The notes under the pieces are model-generated. The model did not search any database, was not told where the DNA came from, and saw only the letters and a program-made list of their open reading frames with translations. From positions 8,680,001 to 8,744,000 of the forward strand of contig NC_060025.1 in NCBI RefSeq assembly GCF_021134715.1: 64,000 nucleotides of DNA. The letters are read 5' to 3'. Origin of the DNA: Daphnia pulex. Taxonomy: Eukaryota; Arthropoda; Branchiopoda; Diplostraca; Daphniidae. This document shows, piece after piece, positions 13,301 through 25,000 of the stretch. Numbering within the stretch: the first letter of the stretch is position 1; each line of letters starts with the position of its first letter. The translations under genes and the position numbers were made by a program.

Positions 13301-15416
13301 ATATCCTTTTGATCCCGGAGCTTTACATAAGAGGTGAAGAGAATGGGTCTTTATCCTCTCCCCTTGAGCTATAAAATATAAGATCCTCCTCCTTCCACCA
13401 CCACCACCACTACTAAATCTTTTTTCTTTCTTCTGGAAAATGTTTTTGTCGTCTGCTCCTGGAAAATTGAATGATGGGTCCTCACTCTTTTGTAGACCAA
13501 AAAATTTCACAGTCATTTTTCGGGGAAAGAATTTGAAATTATATATATCTCTTTATTTGGCTGGGCGAAGAAAAAAGGTTGTGTGTGTGTCACGTTGATC
13601 GATGCTGTGTAAACAGCAGCACTGCGCAGAAACTATTGAACAAACAACGAGGTGAATAAAGCGACTCGTTGCATGTTTACACGCACGCGATTTTTCTCTT
13701 TTTCCAACCATGTGTAGTATGGAACCATTTCCCTTTTTGTGTCTGTTCTGGTCTTATGGGTGATGAATCTAATGTAATAACGTGTAATGCAATATTGCAG
13801 GTGAAGGACTGTACGAGGTCCAGCCATGTACAGGAACATCAGACACGGTCTGCCAGGCATGTCTGCACCCCCCACATTTGGCTGGGACCGACAAGAGCCC
13901 AATAAATGGCAACATGCATCTGTGTGGGCATCACCACCACCACCACCACCACCAACAACATCACCGTGGCAACATCAACAATGGTGGCGGTCCATCATCA
14001 TCATCATCCCAGCAGCAGCGAAACTTGCTGTCCACTCTGACAATAGGTGACAGTAACAAGAATAAACGGACGACATCTGGCAATCTCATTCACTTCCTAA
14101 ATCATCCCGCCGGTGGACCAGCAGCTGGAGCCATAACCAACCACAACAACAACTCGTCGTCGAAGAACGAACCGCCAACAACTTTGGGCTCGTTCCCTTC
14201 AGGTTTGTCTTTTTCTTGTTGTTGTCGTCCAGATTTATTGTGTGGTGTCGGTTTTGATCGATTCCACAGACTGTAGAGAGAGAGAGAGTTGAGACCCATT
14301 GAAGCATTCCCACTTTTTATAGTGTCAATAAAAGCCAAAACCAATCTCATCGGTCTGCCATTAGATTGGCAGTGTGTGCAGACCCATTCTTCCCCCCTCT
14401 TATTCTCTTTTTGTTAACAACTTACAATCAATAATGTTATGTGTATGCCATCCAAGCTGGATAGTATGCACATTATCATGCTAATTTAGTAGGTATATCT
14501 ATAGACCCCGGGGGTTCAATCCTAGGAGAGTTATTATACAGTTTGGCTGTTAAATAATGGGCTAGTAGTTTGTTTTTTTATATTTAAGATTATGTTTAAT
14601 ATGGATTTGAAACATAAACTTGCAATAGCAGAAGGAGGGCTATAATAAAAGTTTGAATTCCTGATGTCTTAAGGCAGCAGTGGGAGGAGGGCTGTTAAAA
14701 GTTGTTGAACTTTTTCTTTCCTCCTTTTCTTTTGTCGAAAAAATAAAAATCAGAGAAAAAACTTTTTTTCCTGGGCAAAATGAGAGATGAATGTGTTTGT
14801 GCTTGGCCCTGGAAGTTGGCCTTTTTCTTTGTTGCAGCTATAGCACATATTATAAATGTGGAAAACTTTTGGGGGACCTATTATTATACACTCGCTTCTA
14901 TTTGTCTTCCTTCTCTCTCTCTCCCTCTACACTTTTCTTCTTTTGTCTGTTGCGTTTTCGCAGTTGCGTACTAGAAAAAAAGAAAGTTTCGTTTCTACTT
15001 TATTTTATTTTTTATTTCTTTCCATATTTTTCTAATATAAATAATATAGAAATAAACGCCGAGACGAGCTCCGCCGAAGAGGACGAGGTCGCATTAGGAG
15101 TGGCACAACTGGCGGCCTTCCAAGTCGTTCTCATTTTCACAGCCGTCGCCGCAATATTGGCATTAACGTGCCGGCTTCGTGTCTTTTCCAGTCACGAACC
15201 GGCCCGTCTCAAGGTACCACTAGACATCTAATACACTACATACATATTAATCTTGTTACCAAGGAAGCGAAGGAAAGGAAAGGACGGAAGCAAAAGGAGA
15301 AGGATAAATAATGGCATTAATTTCTTTTTTTCTTTCTTTTTATATTTATATCTCAGTTGACGGAAACATACCGAGATGACGGGGTGGCCCTGATTGAACA
15401 GTTATCCGAATCTTAA
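10378..15416 (+). CDS. TNF-receptor-superfamily-like membrane receptor (5 exons, 410 aa)
   Basis: Exons 10378-10554, 12624-13053, 13801-14202, 15050-15213 and 15357-15416 join in phase at GT/AG sites into 411 codons. Exon 1 gives a long basic N-terminus and a hydrophobic core (SGTLALLATIGFLSL, about residues 46-60), read as a signal peptide. Residues about 156-229 form TNFR-type cysteine-rich modules. The join of exons 2 and 3 restores CSKCGEGLYEVQPC followed by TSDTVCQAC, a strong check on the model. A histidine-rich and low-complexity stalk follows, then one membrane span (about 352-376) and a tail of only ~34 residues. No death domain is visible. An acidic run lies at about 125-135. It resembles p75NTR/Wengen-type receptors, but orthology is not settled. 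The start was chosen as the first ATG of exon 1; ATGs also lie at codons 3 and 4. Confidence 0.85.
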
Positions 15417-15428
15417 CAGGACGATAAC

Positions 15429-15434
15429 AATAAA
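15429..15434 (+). terminator. Poly(A) signal AATAAA of TNFR-like gene
   Basis: AATAAA lies 12 bp after the TAA stop at 15414-15416. This would make an extremely short 3'UTR, so a downstream signal may also be used. Confidence 0.45.
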
Positions 15435-18146
15435 AATGGAAAAGAATAACGATAATTATATTTCAAATTTTTACGATTAAAAAAAAATGATTTATTATTA
15501 TTATATATTGCAAGTCTAAAAAAGCTATAATTCTAAGCGAAATAATAATAATGAAATTCCCCTTTTTTTCTCCCTCCCAATTGTGACAACCGTAAATCTT
15601 GTGCTTGGGTTCATTGTGTATGCCATCATGTTCACACTCTCTCATCAGAAGTTAAGAAGAAAAAAAAGTATTGTATAATTCCAGCACACTTGTGTACAAC
15701 AAATTGATATAATAATAATTAATCTGTCAACCATTTCACGCCCACTCTCTTTTTCCTGGCATCATCCCCCCGATTATCATTTTAACAACATTCCTATTTT
15801 GGTATTTAACAAATTACATATCGTAGTAGCAATTCACGGCTCTCATTTTAATTTAATTCTATTTTAAATTAAAAACAAACCCCCAAAAAGTTCACCTGTA
15901 AATAAGACTGCGAAAAATAATGAATGATTTGTTGATATTTGAAAAACAAAAACTTGTGTCCACATGATGGAAGAAAATAATAAAATTATTATAAATCACA
16001 TACATCAAATATTTCTTATAAAAAGAGAACTCTATACTGTATAATAATAATATCACGTCTGGTGCTTCCGAGAAATTCATAGTGAAATGTGAGCTAGCTG
16101 TTGAAGTGTGAGACATCTCGAAAAATTGACTTTGACAGGTATGAAACAAGCTTTTTTTCGAAAGCAGCTGACACTCGAATGTCGTCTGCTGCGTCGTGAT
16201 ATCTTTAACGAGACGAATAGGAATCCAATACTCTGAGCAGCACACGTCTTGGCAATCTTGTTACGTTTCACTTGATATTTGTTGTCATTTTTTTTTTACA
16301 TTTCCAATTCTTACGGTTTGAAGGAGTCAATCACGCCGTCAGCAAAACAAATCCAATTAGTTTCGACCATATGTTGCAACGTTGCTGACTTCTGAACACG
16401 ATTTCTCTCGGTGTGTAATCAGCTTTGACGTTTCCCTTCAAACACCCCCCTATTAATTATTACGAAAAAAAGCATTGCTCAGCGAAAAAAGTGAAAAAAA
16501 AAGTCGTCGTCAGTTTCTGGAAATAAAAATATGGCGGCCATCTTTACTCGGCAGGAAACAAAACTTTGCCATGTCGGAGAGAGATGGGCCGAGTAGAATA
16601 CTGAAGCACAGCAACTGTCCTAGCTCTCTAGTTAGTAATTGGGGGGCGAAATATACAGTCGAATAAACTTCAAACAAGTTCTTCGAGTACAGTAGCTCCT
16701 CCTTTCGTGAAATGTTGGGCGTGCTGGCAGTGGCACAAGAGAACCGTCTAGTACAGTAGTAGTAGACATGTGTAACTAGACTAATGGTTGAGCGGGTGAT
16801 TCGCTTAAAGCATTCAGCCGTGAGTTCAACGTCATTTCATCATAGTGGAAGAGGTCAGAATGGCAACGAGACAACAAAAAGAAGAATTCTTGTCCTACTA
16901 TACAGTTCCCCTTTTTGGTGGGGGGGTTTTGTTCGTGCATCATTTTGTACTAGCGGCAGAGCTACAACCTCCCGCAGATTAGATTCTTGCCTACTAACAC
17001 GAACCGTTTGGTATTAACTTTCTGCTGGTTCCCCCCTTTTGTGTGTGACTGCTGTCGCCCTTTGATCTAATCTCGCCCGTTGCAATTGACGGGGCGTAAT
17101 TACGCAACGGTGGAGCATGCTGTCGTAGCCAAAATGGACGATATTTTCCAGTCAATCAAACTCTTGGGGGGTAGCCCATTTAAACCAGTTAATCAAGACC
17201 AACCCCCCCTAGATGTATATAAGGCGACAGACCAATAATACATGTGTTTGACATCGTCAGATAGATTCGTGTCGTCTGCTGCAAAATTTTGACAGATACT
17301 GGACGTATGTGCTGAGTTGTGTCGGGACCTATTACGTGTGTCTGCGCGTGTGGGGCCTTATTATAAACGGGTGGGGGAGAGACTAACGAGCGACGACAAG
17401 ACTTGGGTCCGTCCACACTTCACAAGACGAATATAATAACGCGCCACACACACACACACACAAGAGGACACACAGCAATTATAGACAGCAGCTAGCCCAG
17501 CGGGAGTGAAGGGTGGGGGGGAAGGTGCCGGGAGCCCAACCCTCTTTTTTCACAACTGAAGATTGAGCTGAGTGTGATGAAAAATAAAAAAAAAGATGCT
17601 GAGAAGAAGGAAACAAGTCAAATTTAAAAAAGATGAGAGGTGATGATTTGGCTTTTTATAACAAATTTTACTTTTATTTTTTCACCGGGAGAAATTTCGG
17701 GTCGATTGACACGGGAAATAGTCAGCGCCATCTATCGAGTGTGGTGGAAAGTGTTTAGTTTGACCGCTAGGTGGCCATGTTTCCAGACCACATGTGAAAA
17801 GAAAAGAAAGAGGATTACAAATTTGAATGTGGTTACACTCTCGAATGAATAGGCTTGTTGTAATCTGATTAATGAGCTCCAGAGGCGAATCAGAATGTAA
17901 TCGACGTAACTCGATCTTGGGGCTACACTTTGTTATAACCCGTTTTGTGTGTGTGTGTGGGTTGATTACGAGTTCTGGCAGAAATTTTCCAATCATGCAC
18001 GCCAAGTCTGATTGCATTCCATCGAGCTAGTATTACACACCGACTGGATTTTAGACATTCCTTTCGATTGTGCAGGCATGTGTGATTTCACCTCGTGGGC
18101 GTCTTTTTTGAAATATAATCGAGATCTTTTCCTTTCTGCATTTCAG
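15435..18146. other. Intergenic between TNFR-like and laminin genes
   Basis: No coding potential with homology was seen. The region is AT-rich to 16.4 kb, then mixed. A CCGCTAGGTGGC motif at 17764-17775 fits the core consensus known for CTCF. The laminin promoter probably lies here or just downstream, but no TATA/Inr pair could be assigned. Confidence 0.5.
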
Positions 18147-18684
18147 GATGTTGAACTGCTGATATGATGGGTGTCTGGAAAACACAGACAAAAGGTCAGC
18201 TGCTCACTCAACCGAGGGAAAAGGGTTCTGCTGCAGTTCCTCTGTAATCATCTTCAGATGCCTGAAAAGGGCGGACTCGTAATTGGACTGTCGTTTTCCC
18301 TCCAAGATGAGGACTTCATCAGAAACAAATCCCACGCAGTTGAGCATTTTGTGGATTCAACCTTTTTCTCGTGCATTACCATCATTACAGGTAATCCATG
18401 AATGCAAGACACAGAGAGCTGCTGCACATGAAAGGGTTTTGTGCTCAGAGAAAATATCGTGATGAGAAAATGTTGATGGCCATTAATCACGCACACGTGC
18501 TCACGAACACGCCGAAAGCTGACGTCATATAGCTGTAAAGAATAAACTTGTTCTTTTTCTTTGTTGCAGATATCCTTCCATTAGCTGTCAACAGCAAGTT
18601 AAAAAGAAATGCCAACAACCCAAAGGGAAGGAAGGAAAATTTTCAATGTCGGGATGAATAAACGTCGACTATAAGCAACAGCAG
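18147..18684 (+). other. Possible 5'UTR exons of laminin gene
   Basis: Two splice-like intervals precede the laminin start: 18147-18390 (TTTCAG before, GTAATC after) and 18570-18684 (TTGTTGCAG before, GTACCT after). Neither carries an open frame linked to the downstream coding exon. They could be untranslated laminin exons or a separate non-coding transcript. The support is splice-site shape only. Confidence 0.3.
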
Positions 18685-18938
18685 GTACCTTTCAACCCCC
18701 CCTTCATCCTCCTCCTTCTTTTTGGCCTTTTTTATAAATATAGAGAGAAAAGATGAGAAGAGAGAGGCTGGGCTTTGGCTCCAGCAGCTGAAGCTTTTCA
18801 AGAAAAATAAAGAATAAAACCCTTCAGTCGGCCTCTGGCCCTTGTCTAAGTCGGTTGTGTGTATGTGTGTGTGTGTAGTCTGTGTTTATTACTATATGAC
18901 CGGTTTCTTTCTTTACGCTCCGTTTATTTTTCTTTTAG

Positions 18939-19059
18939 AGTCGACCGGATTGTGTCATTCCGGAAGGCCAGAGTAGAAATCCTGTGGAGTGGTTTTTTCT
19001 AAAAATTTTTATTGGAGAAATAAGAAAGTGCCGAAAGGATTTTTACAAAAAGAAGAAGA
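18939..19059 (+). other. 5'UTR part of first laminin coding exon
   Basis: A TTTTAG acceptor at 18933-18938 is followed by 121 nt leading into the start codon at 19060 in an AAGAAGAAATGG context. This is inferred as the untranslated start of the first coding exon. Confidence 0.4.
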
Positions 19060-22000
19060 ATGGATAATAATAATCGATCGATCCTTGTTTGGATTACGAT
19101 CCTTCTGCTGTCGGCCGGTTCGATTCAAAGTCAAAGCCGGAGCTCAGGTATATATACATGTAACTTTGTAATAGAATTTATTTGTATTATAAAATATTTT
19201 CTGGGGAACTGAGAGGGGAAGAAGTTGTTGGAATGTGTTTCCCTGGGAGAAATTCCGGTTCAAGGGGATCCACGTTTTAGTAGAAAAAGGTTAAGAAGGT
19301 CACCGCCGTTATCTTTCGTGGAAGAAATACGGTTCTTCTTCTTCCAGGTTTCTTTTTTCCCAGTAGGTGGTCGGAGCTTGGCAGAGATAGTTTCCCCCCT
19401 TACAATCCTCGAGGCTGTGTAATTAAAACATGACAGGACTTGCACTACTACCAGTACAACTTAAACTACTATATTATAGCTCTCCGGAATGGGTTGGACA
19501 CACCAAATATAGGGGTTATGGCTAACGAGGACATTTTTCATTTTTATTTTTTGCCCAGCTATTCGCGTTAAAAAAGTTAAACAGGAGACCCCCATACTTC
19601 ACCAATTGGCCACAGGTGGTGGAGGATTGTCTGTAGAAGAAGAATCTCTTGTGTTGTCCAGGTGGAAGGGGGGACCCTTTTGGATAATAGGGGCGGGTCT
19701 TTTAAATAGTTTTTTACCAGGGGTGGATCATTTAAATGGGTGGAGATTTTTTTCTTTCCAACCAGATGTTGTTTTCCCTTGTCACCATCTTTGTTTTCTT
19801 CCGAGATTTCTTTCAGATACAAAAGGATTTTTTTGAAATTTCCCCTCGAGTCAAATGTCCGTCCCCCCTCATCCTGACGTTTCTGGATTTGTCATTTTCT
19901 TCCTGTCAGTCGGTGTGAAGTTTTTCTCACACCCTTTTTCTCTTTATGCTGGCCGACCGCTCTGATTGACACAGCCTCCGGTTATAGAACTGGATCAGAC
20001 CTCCTTATTGTTGGCGGGAAATTTGAAATTGACAAAAAAACCAAAAAATTATGAAATTTCTTTCTAAAAAATATGTCGGGTACTTGTCCAGTCTGGACAT
20101 TTGAAAGAGTCAAGTGGGGGCAGAGTTGCAATCTCCTTTCACGACGGGAGTGAAATTTTTTTCCAGCAATTTTCTCTTTTCGTGATTTTCTTTCAAATTC
20201 AACCCGGTTTTTCTTGTCGGAATATTTCCGTCACGATTTTTTATCCCTTTTTTAAATATTTTCATTTTTTAATTCATTCGCTCTGTGCATAAATCACCTC
20301 GTCTATCGATGGCCGTCCGCCCAGCTGGCCACGGATATCAATTCTCCCAGGCTGGCGATGAAGGATGAATACTAATGATCTCCCCTATTTTCTTTCTTTC
20401 TTACTTTCTTGTTCCTCCAGATTATCAGCCAATGAACGGAGTGGGCGAAGCGGACGGGATCGGCGTCGGTCCGTCTCCATCACATCATCAAGATTTCTCG
20501 AAACCGGCCCAAGGTTTATTCCCGTCCGTGTTCAACTTGGCGGCCGACGCCGATGTGACATCCAACGCCACATGCGGACAGTCGGCGTCCGACGGCCCGG
20601 AAATCTACTGCAGGCTGGTCGAGCACGTCTACGTCCGGGAACCCCAATGCGGAGTAAAAAATAAAAACTAAAGAAGAAAAATGAGAAGAAAAAAGATTTT
20701 TATCGTTTTTGACATATTTGTGCGTGTTTAAGGGAAACTCGTCGACAACAAGACTTGGGGGCCGGCAAAGAGGCCGGGCTATTTATATACACACACGGCC
20801 AAGAGCTGCACTCAGCTGTGGGCTCTTAAGAAGCTGGGCGAAAGCCGCGCTTGGCTCTCACAAATTGCTCCGTCTGTGTCGAATTAGTCATTTTTCTGTT
20901 CCAACGAAAAACTCTTTGGAACTTAATGCCCATCCGTTTCCCCTCTGACACTCGAATAGTTTCAAAAACGAACAAGAATCTTTTTGCCCGTCTAAATGAA
21001 GAAGAAGAATTATAATTGATTTTTTATTTGTTTTGCACAGGTATGCGACGATAAAGACCCCGAGTACCGTCATCCCATCAGCAACGTGATCGACGGAACC
21101 AACAGCCGGTGGCAAAGTCCCACGCTGCAGAACGGCCGACGCTTCGAATGGGTCACCATCACCCTCGACCTCAAACAGGTATATAATTTCCACCATTTTC
21201 TTTTTTCCCTTCTGCGACAAGATGATGGCGTAGATAATAATGACGTAGCCAACAAACAAACAAAAAAACGCCACACGTGAAATAAAAGATTCGTGACCGG
21301 CCCGTCACACAAGTTGCGTTTTCTCTCTTTATCGTCGTCGTTAAAAACATTTTTTTCCTTTCTTTCTTTCTTTCGTCGGATATTTCAAGTGAAAATTTGT
21401 TTTGGGATTTTATTTTATTTTATTATTTCCAACCGGTTATTTTTTTTTAAAGATGGGAATTTTTTATTTTTTCACGGTGATGGATCGACCGGGATTAAAT
21501 GGGAGCGCGCGTTTATATATATAATACGTGTCGATATTTTTTTATTTTTTCTCTCTCTCCCGGCCCGTCTTAACAAATCCCCACCCCCTGGTAGAAGGAA
21601 AGAAAAAATATTATTTAAGGGGATGGAAAAATTCTTCGTCACGGAGGCGCGTGACTTGAGCGATGGAATTCTTTCTGGCCAGCAAGAAAAAAAAAAAAAA
21701 AGAGTTGGACGGGCACGTACCGCGCGTATGTATTTTTCTCTCTTTTCTTTACCGAGGGAAAAACTGATGATCAATCTCTCAGCGCTGCAACACACACACA
21801 CAGAGAGACAACATCTTTAAAGCTTTTCCGTCTCGACATTTTTGAGTGTTTGTTTGGCTGGGAAACCGGACGGACGGCCAATAAAAAGAAAAGGGGAGAA
21901 AAAACAAAAAAGAAAAAGGAAAGATAAAGATGGCAATTTTTTCTTTTTTATCAAATGTCTCGCTATAAAACGGAAGATTGTCCATTGGCCGGGCAAGTCC

Positions 22001-25000
22001 AGCTAAACTTAAACTTAAAATTTGTTATTTTAAATTTTAAATTTCTATTTTTTCCAAGGTTGAAAATTAATTTTGAAAATGTTATTCCTTGTCACGGAGT
22101 CCTCTCCCCCCATTGTGATTTTGATGTCCGGGTGTGTGGGGTTGAAATATTTCTTATATTAAAATAATTTAATATTCCCCTACACACACATTTTCTAGGG
22201 GTGGAGGAAAAATTAATTCTATTCTCGTTGAAAATGTCGTGACTCTTTGGAGTTTTGATGGGTGGAGTGCGGTAGTTTTAAAAGTCCGCCGGCGAGGGCG
22301 GCCTGGGCAACTGGGCAACCCGCCCTTCTTCTTCTTCATCATCATCATTTTTTATATTTATTTATTTTTTCTAAAAAGAAAAAATTATTTTAATTTCAAT
22401 GACGTCAGAACGTCGAGTAATTTAATTCGGTCCGTGGAAATCCAAAAAAAAGATGGTGTCCGTCTGTTTTATTTGCGTTGGGAAAAATAGGGGGAAATGG
22501 CGGTCGTGTTTGGTGTGGATATGCAAATTAGAAAGGCAAACAGACACTGGAAATTCTCTCCCCGTGGTTTCTTTTTTAATGAACTGAATCAACAGCAGAA
22601 GAAGAGAAACGCCTTCACAACGAATTTTATTTCTTTTTTTCATCTTTTTTGTTTGGTTGTTTTGACGTTGAATGGAAATTGTTACGTCATTTGACTCATC
22701 GGGATTCCACCGATGAACCGCAACACAAACTCGCCCATCAGCCCCGCCGCGTGAAATGGAACTTTTTCACGCCCTTAAATGGGCACTCACATTTAAAAAA
22801 CAAAAAAGTTGGGGGGAAAAATGTCCATAAAAACTGGACACACAAACTGACCGGGCGGAGAGACGGAATTAAAGATAGAAAACACGTCCATTTTGACTTG
22901 TTATTAGTATTGTAACCGCCAGCTCTTTTGTCTAGTTTGTCCCAATTTGGAAATCCTCCAATTTTTTATTTTCTCGTAACATTTTTATTTTTATTATTTG
23001 AAGAGCTTTCCATAAAAACACAACATCCCATCACATTAAATTTCGACATTTTGGGTTGCGTCGATTTATCACATTTTTTTTCAAATTTTTTGGTTAAACG
23101 ATTTTATTTTCTTTATTTAATTTTATTATTTAAATTATTTAAATTTGATTTTTTGGTTATTTTAAAAAGGTTTTCCAAGTGGCTTACGTCGTCGTCAAAT
23201 CGGCCATCTCTCCGCGACCGGGCAATTGGATATTGGAGCGCTCGCTAGATGGCGTCACTTTCCTTCCTTGGCAGTACTACGCCTTGAGCGAAGCCGAATG
23301 TATTTCCCGGTAAAAACATTTGAATTTTTAAAATGTTTATGGCGCCTCAAAATTTAAAATTTTTGTGAATTCAAAACGGACAGGTACGGAATCGAACCCC
23401 GGGAAGGTAATCCGACCTACAGGAGCGACAGTGAAGTCATCTGCACGGCATTTTATTCCAAGCTGGATCCCCTGGAAGATGGAGAAGTCCGTCTCTTTTA
23501 AAAAAAATTATTTGTTTTCAAATTTCCCGCCAAAATCAAATTTAAAAAAATTTTTGAAAAATTCAAATTGACAGATTCACACGTCGCTGATCAAAGGACG
23601 GCCAGGAGCCCGTCTTCCGTCTTCCGAGCTGCTGGACTTCACCAAGGCCCGATACGTCCGCCTGCGGCTGCAGAAGATCCGGACGCTCAATGCCGATCTG
23701 ATGAGCAAATTGTCCAGCAAGAACCTCAACAGCATCGGCGACCAGCAGCAGTCGGAAGCGGATCGATCCCTCTACCAGCGGCTCTTTTATTCCATCAAGG
23801 ACATTTCCATCGGCGGCCAGTGCGTCTGCAACGGACACGCTTCCGCCTGCCCCTACCACCCGGAAGTGGAGCGGGCCCAGTGTCGCTGCGAGCACAACAC
23901 CTGCGGATCCAACTGCGAGCGCTGCTGTCCGCTCTTCAACCAGCGGCCCTGGAAGGCCGGTACTATGGGCGAGGCGGCCGTTTGCGAGCAGTGCCAGTGC
24001 CACGGGCACGCCCAGCAGTGCCGCTACGACCCGCAGGTGGACAGGGAGCGCCGGAGTCTGTCGATCCACAACATTTTCCAGGGCGGAGGCGTTTGCCTCA
24101 ACTGCACCGACTTCACGACGGGCATCAACTGCGAAAAATGCCTGGACGGATACTTCCGCCCGGCCGGATCCACTCTTACCGCTCCTTGCCTTCCGTGCGG
24201 ATGTCATCCGGAAGGATCCAGCGGATCTTCCTGCAGTGACGGATCGATTCAGGACTCGAATTCCGGACAGTGTCGTTGCCGAGTCGGATTCGCCGGAAGC
24301 AAATGCGATCGATGCGCTTCCGGCTACCACAGTTTCCCCAATTGCGAGCCGTGCGGATGCGATACGGCCGGAATATCCGATCCGGGCTGTCGGTCCCCCT
24401 GCCAGTGCAAGACGAACGTCGAGGGCGAAAGATGCGACCGATGCCGGCCCGGATTCTTCGACCTCCGCCAAGACAATCCGGAAGGATGTTCGCGTTGCTT
24501 TTGCTTCGATCGCTCCGGCCGCTGCGTGGCCGCCGACCTGGGCCTGACCAAAATCAGCAGCAAGACGGGCTGGCTGGTGACGGACCTGCAGGGCCGGCGG
24601 GTGGTGACCCCGACGGCCGAGCCCAACGAGAAGGACGGCCAAAACAACAACCGGAGTCGACTGTCCATCGCCAACGACGACATGGCCGACTTTGAGAGCT
24701 ACTACTGGCTGGCCCCGCCCGACTACCTGGGCAAGAAACTGACGGCCTACTCGCAGACGGTCAAATTCCAAGTGGCATGGGTCAAGGCTCGCGGCGATTC
24801 GGCCGGCAAGGCCACCAAAGGGCCGGACGTGATCATGGAAGGTGCCGGGATGAAGATTGGCTACGGGGATCGATCCTACCACCGCGACAGCAACACGACC
24901 ATCAGCTGGACGCTCCGGGAGTCGAAGCACTGGTACCACATACCGGACACGGTGGCCGACATTGTCAGACGCAGACGGACCGAGTACAAGGGCGAGGCCG

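Noticed and set aside
16783..16850. tRNA or SINE-like stretch (GGTTGAGCGGGTGATTCG, GAGTTCAACGTC)
   Set aside because: The A- and B-box matches are weak and no cloverleaf closes.
18171..18401. 76-codon frame in the candidate laminin 5' leader
   Set aside because: It does not begin at an ATG, and it crosses a likely splice donor. ATGs in the region lead to short frames only.
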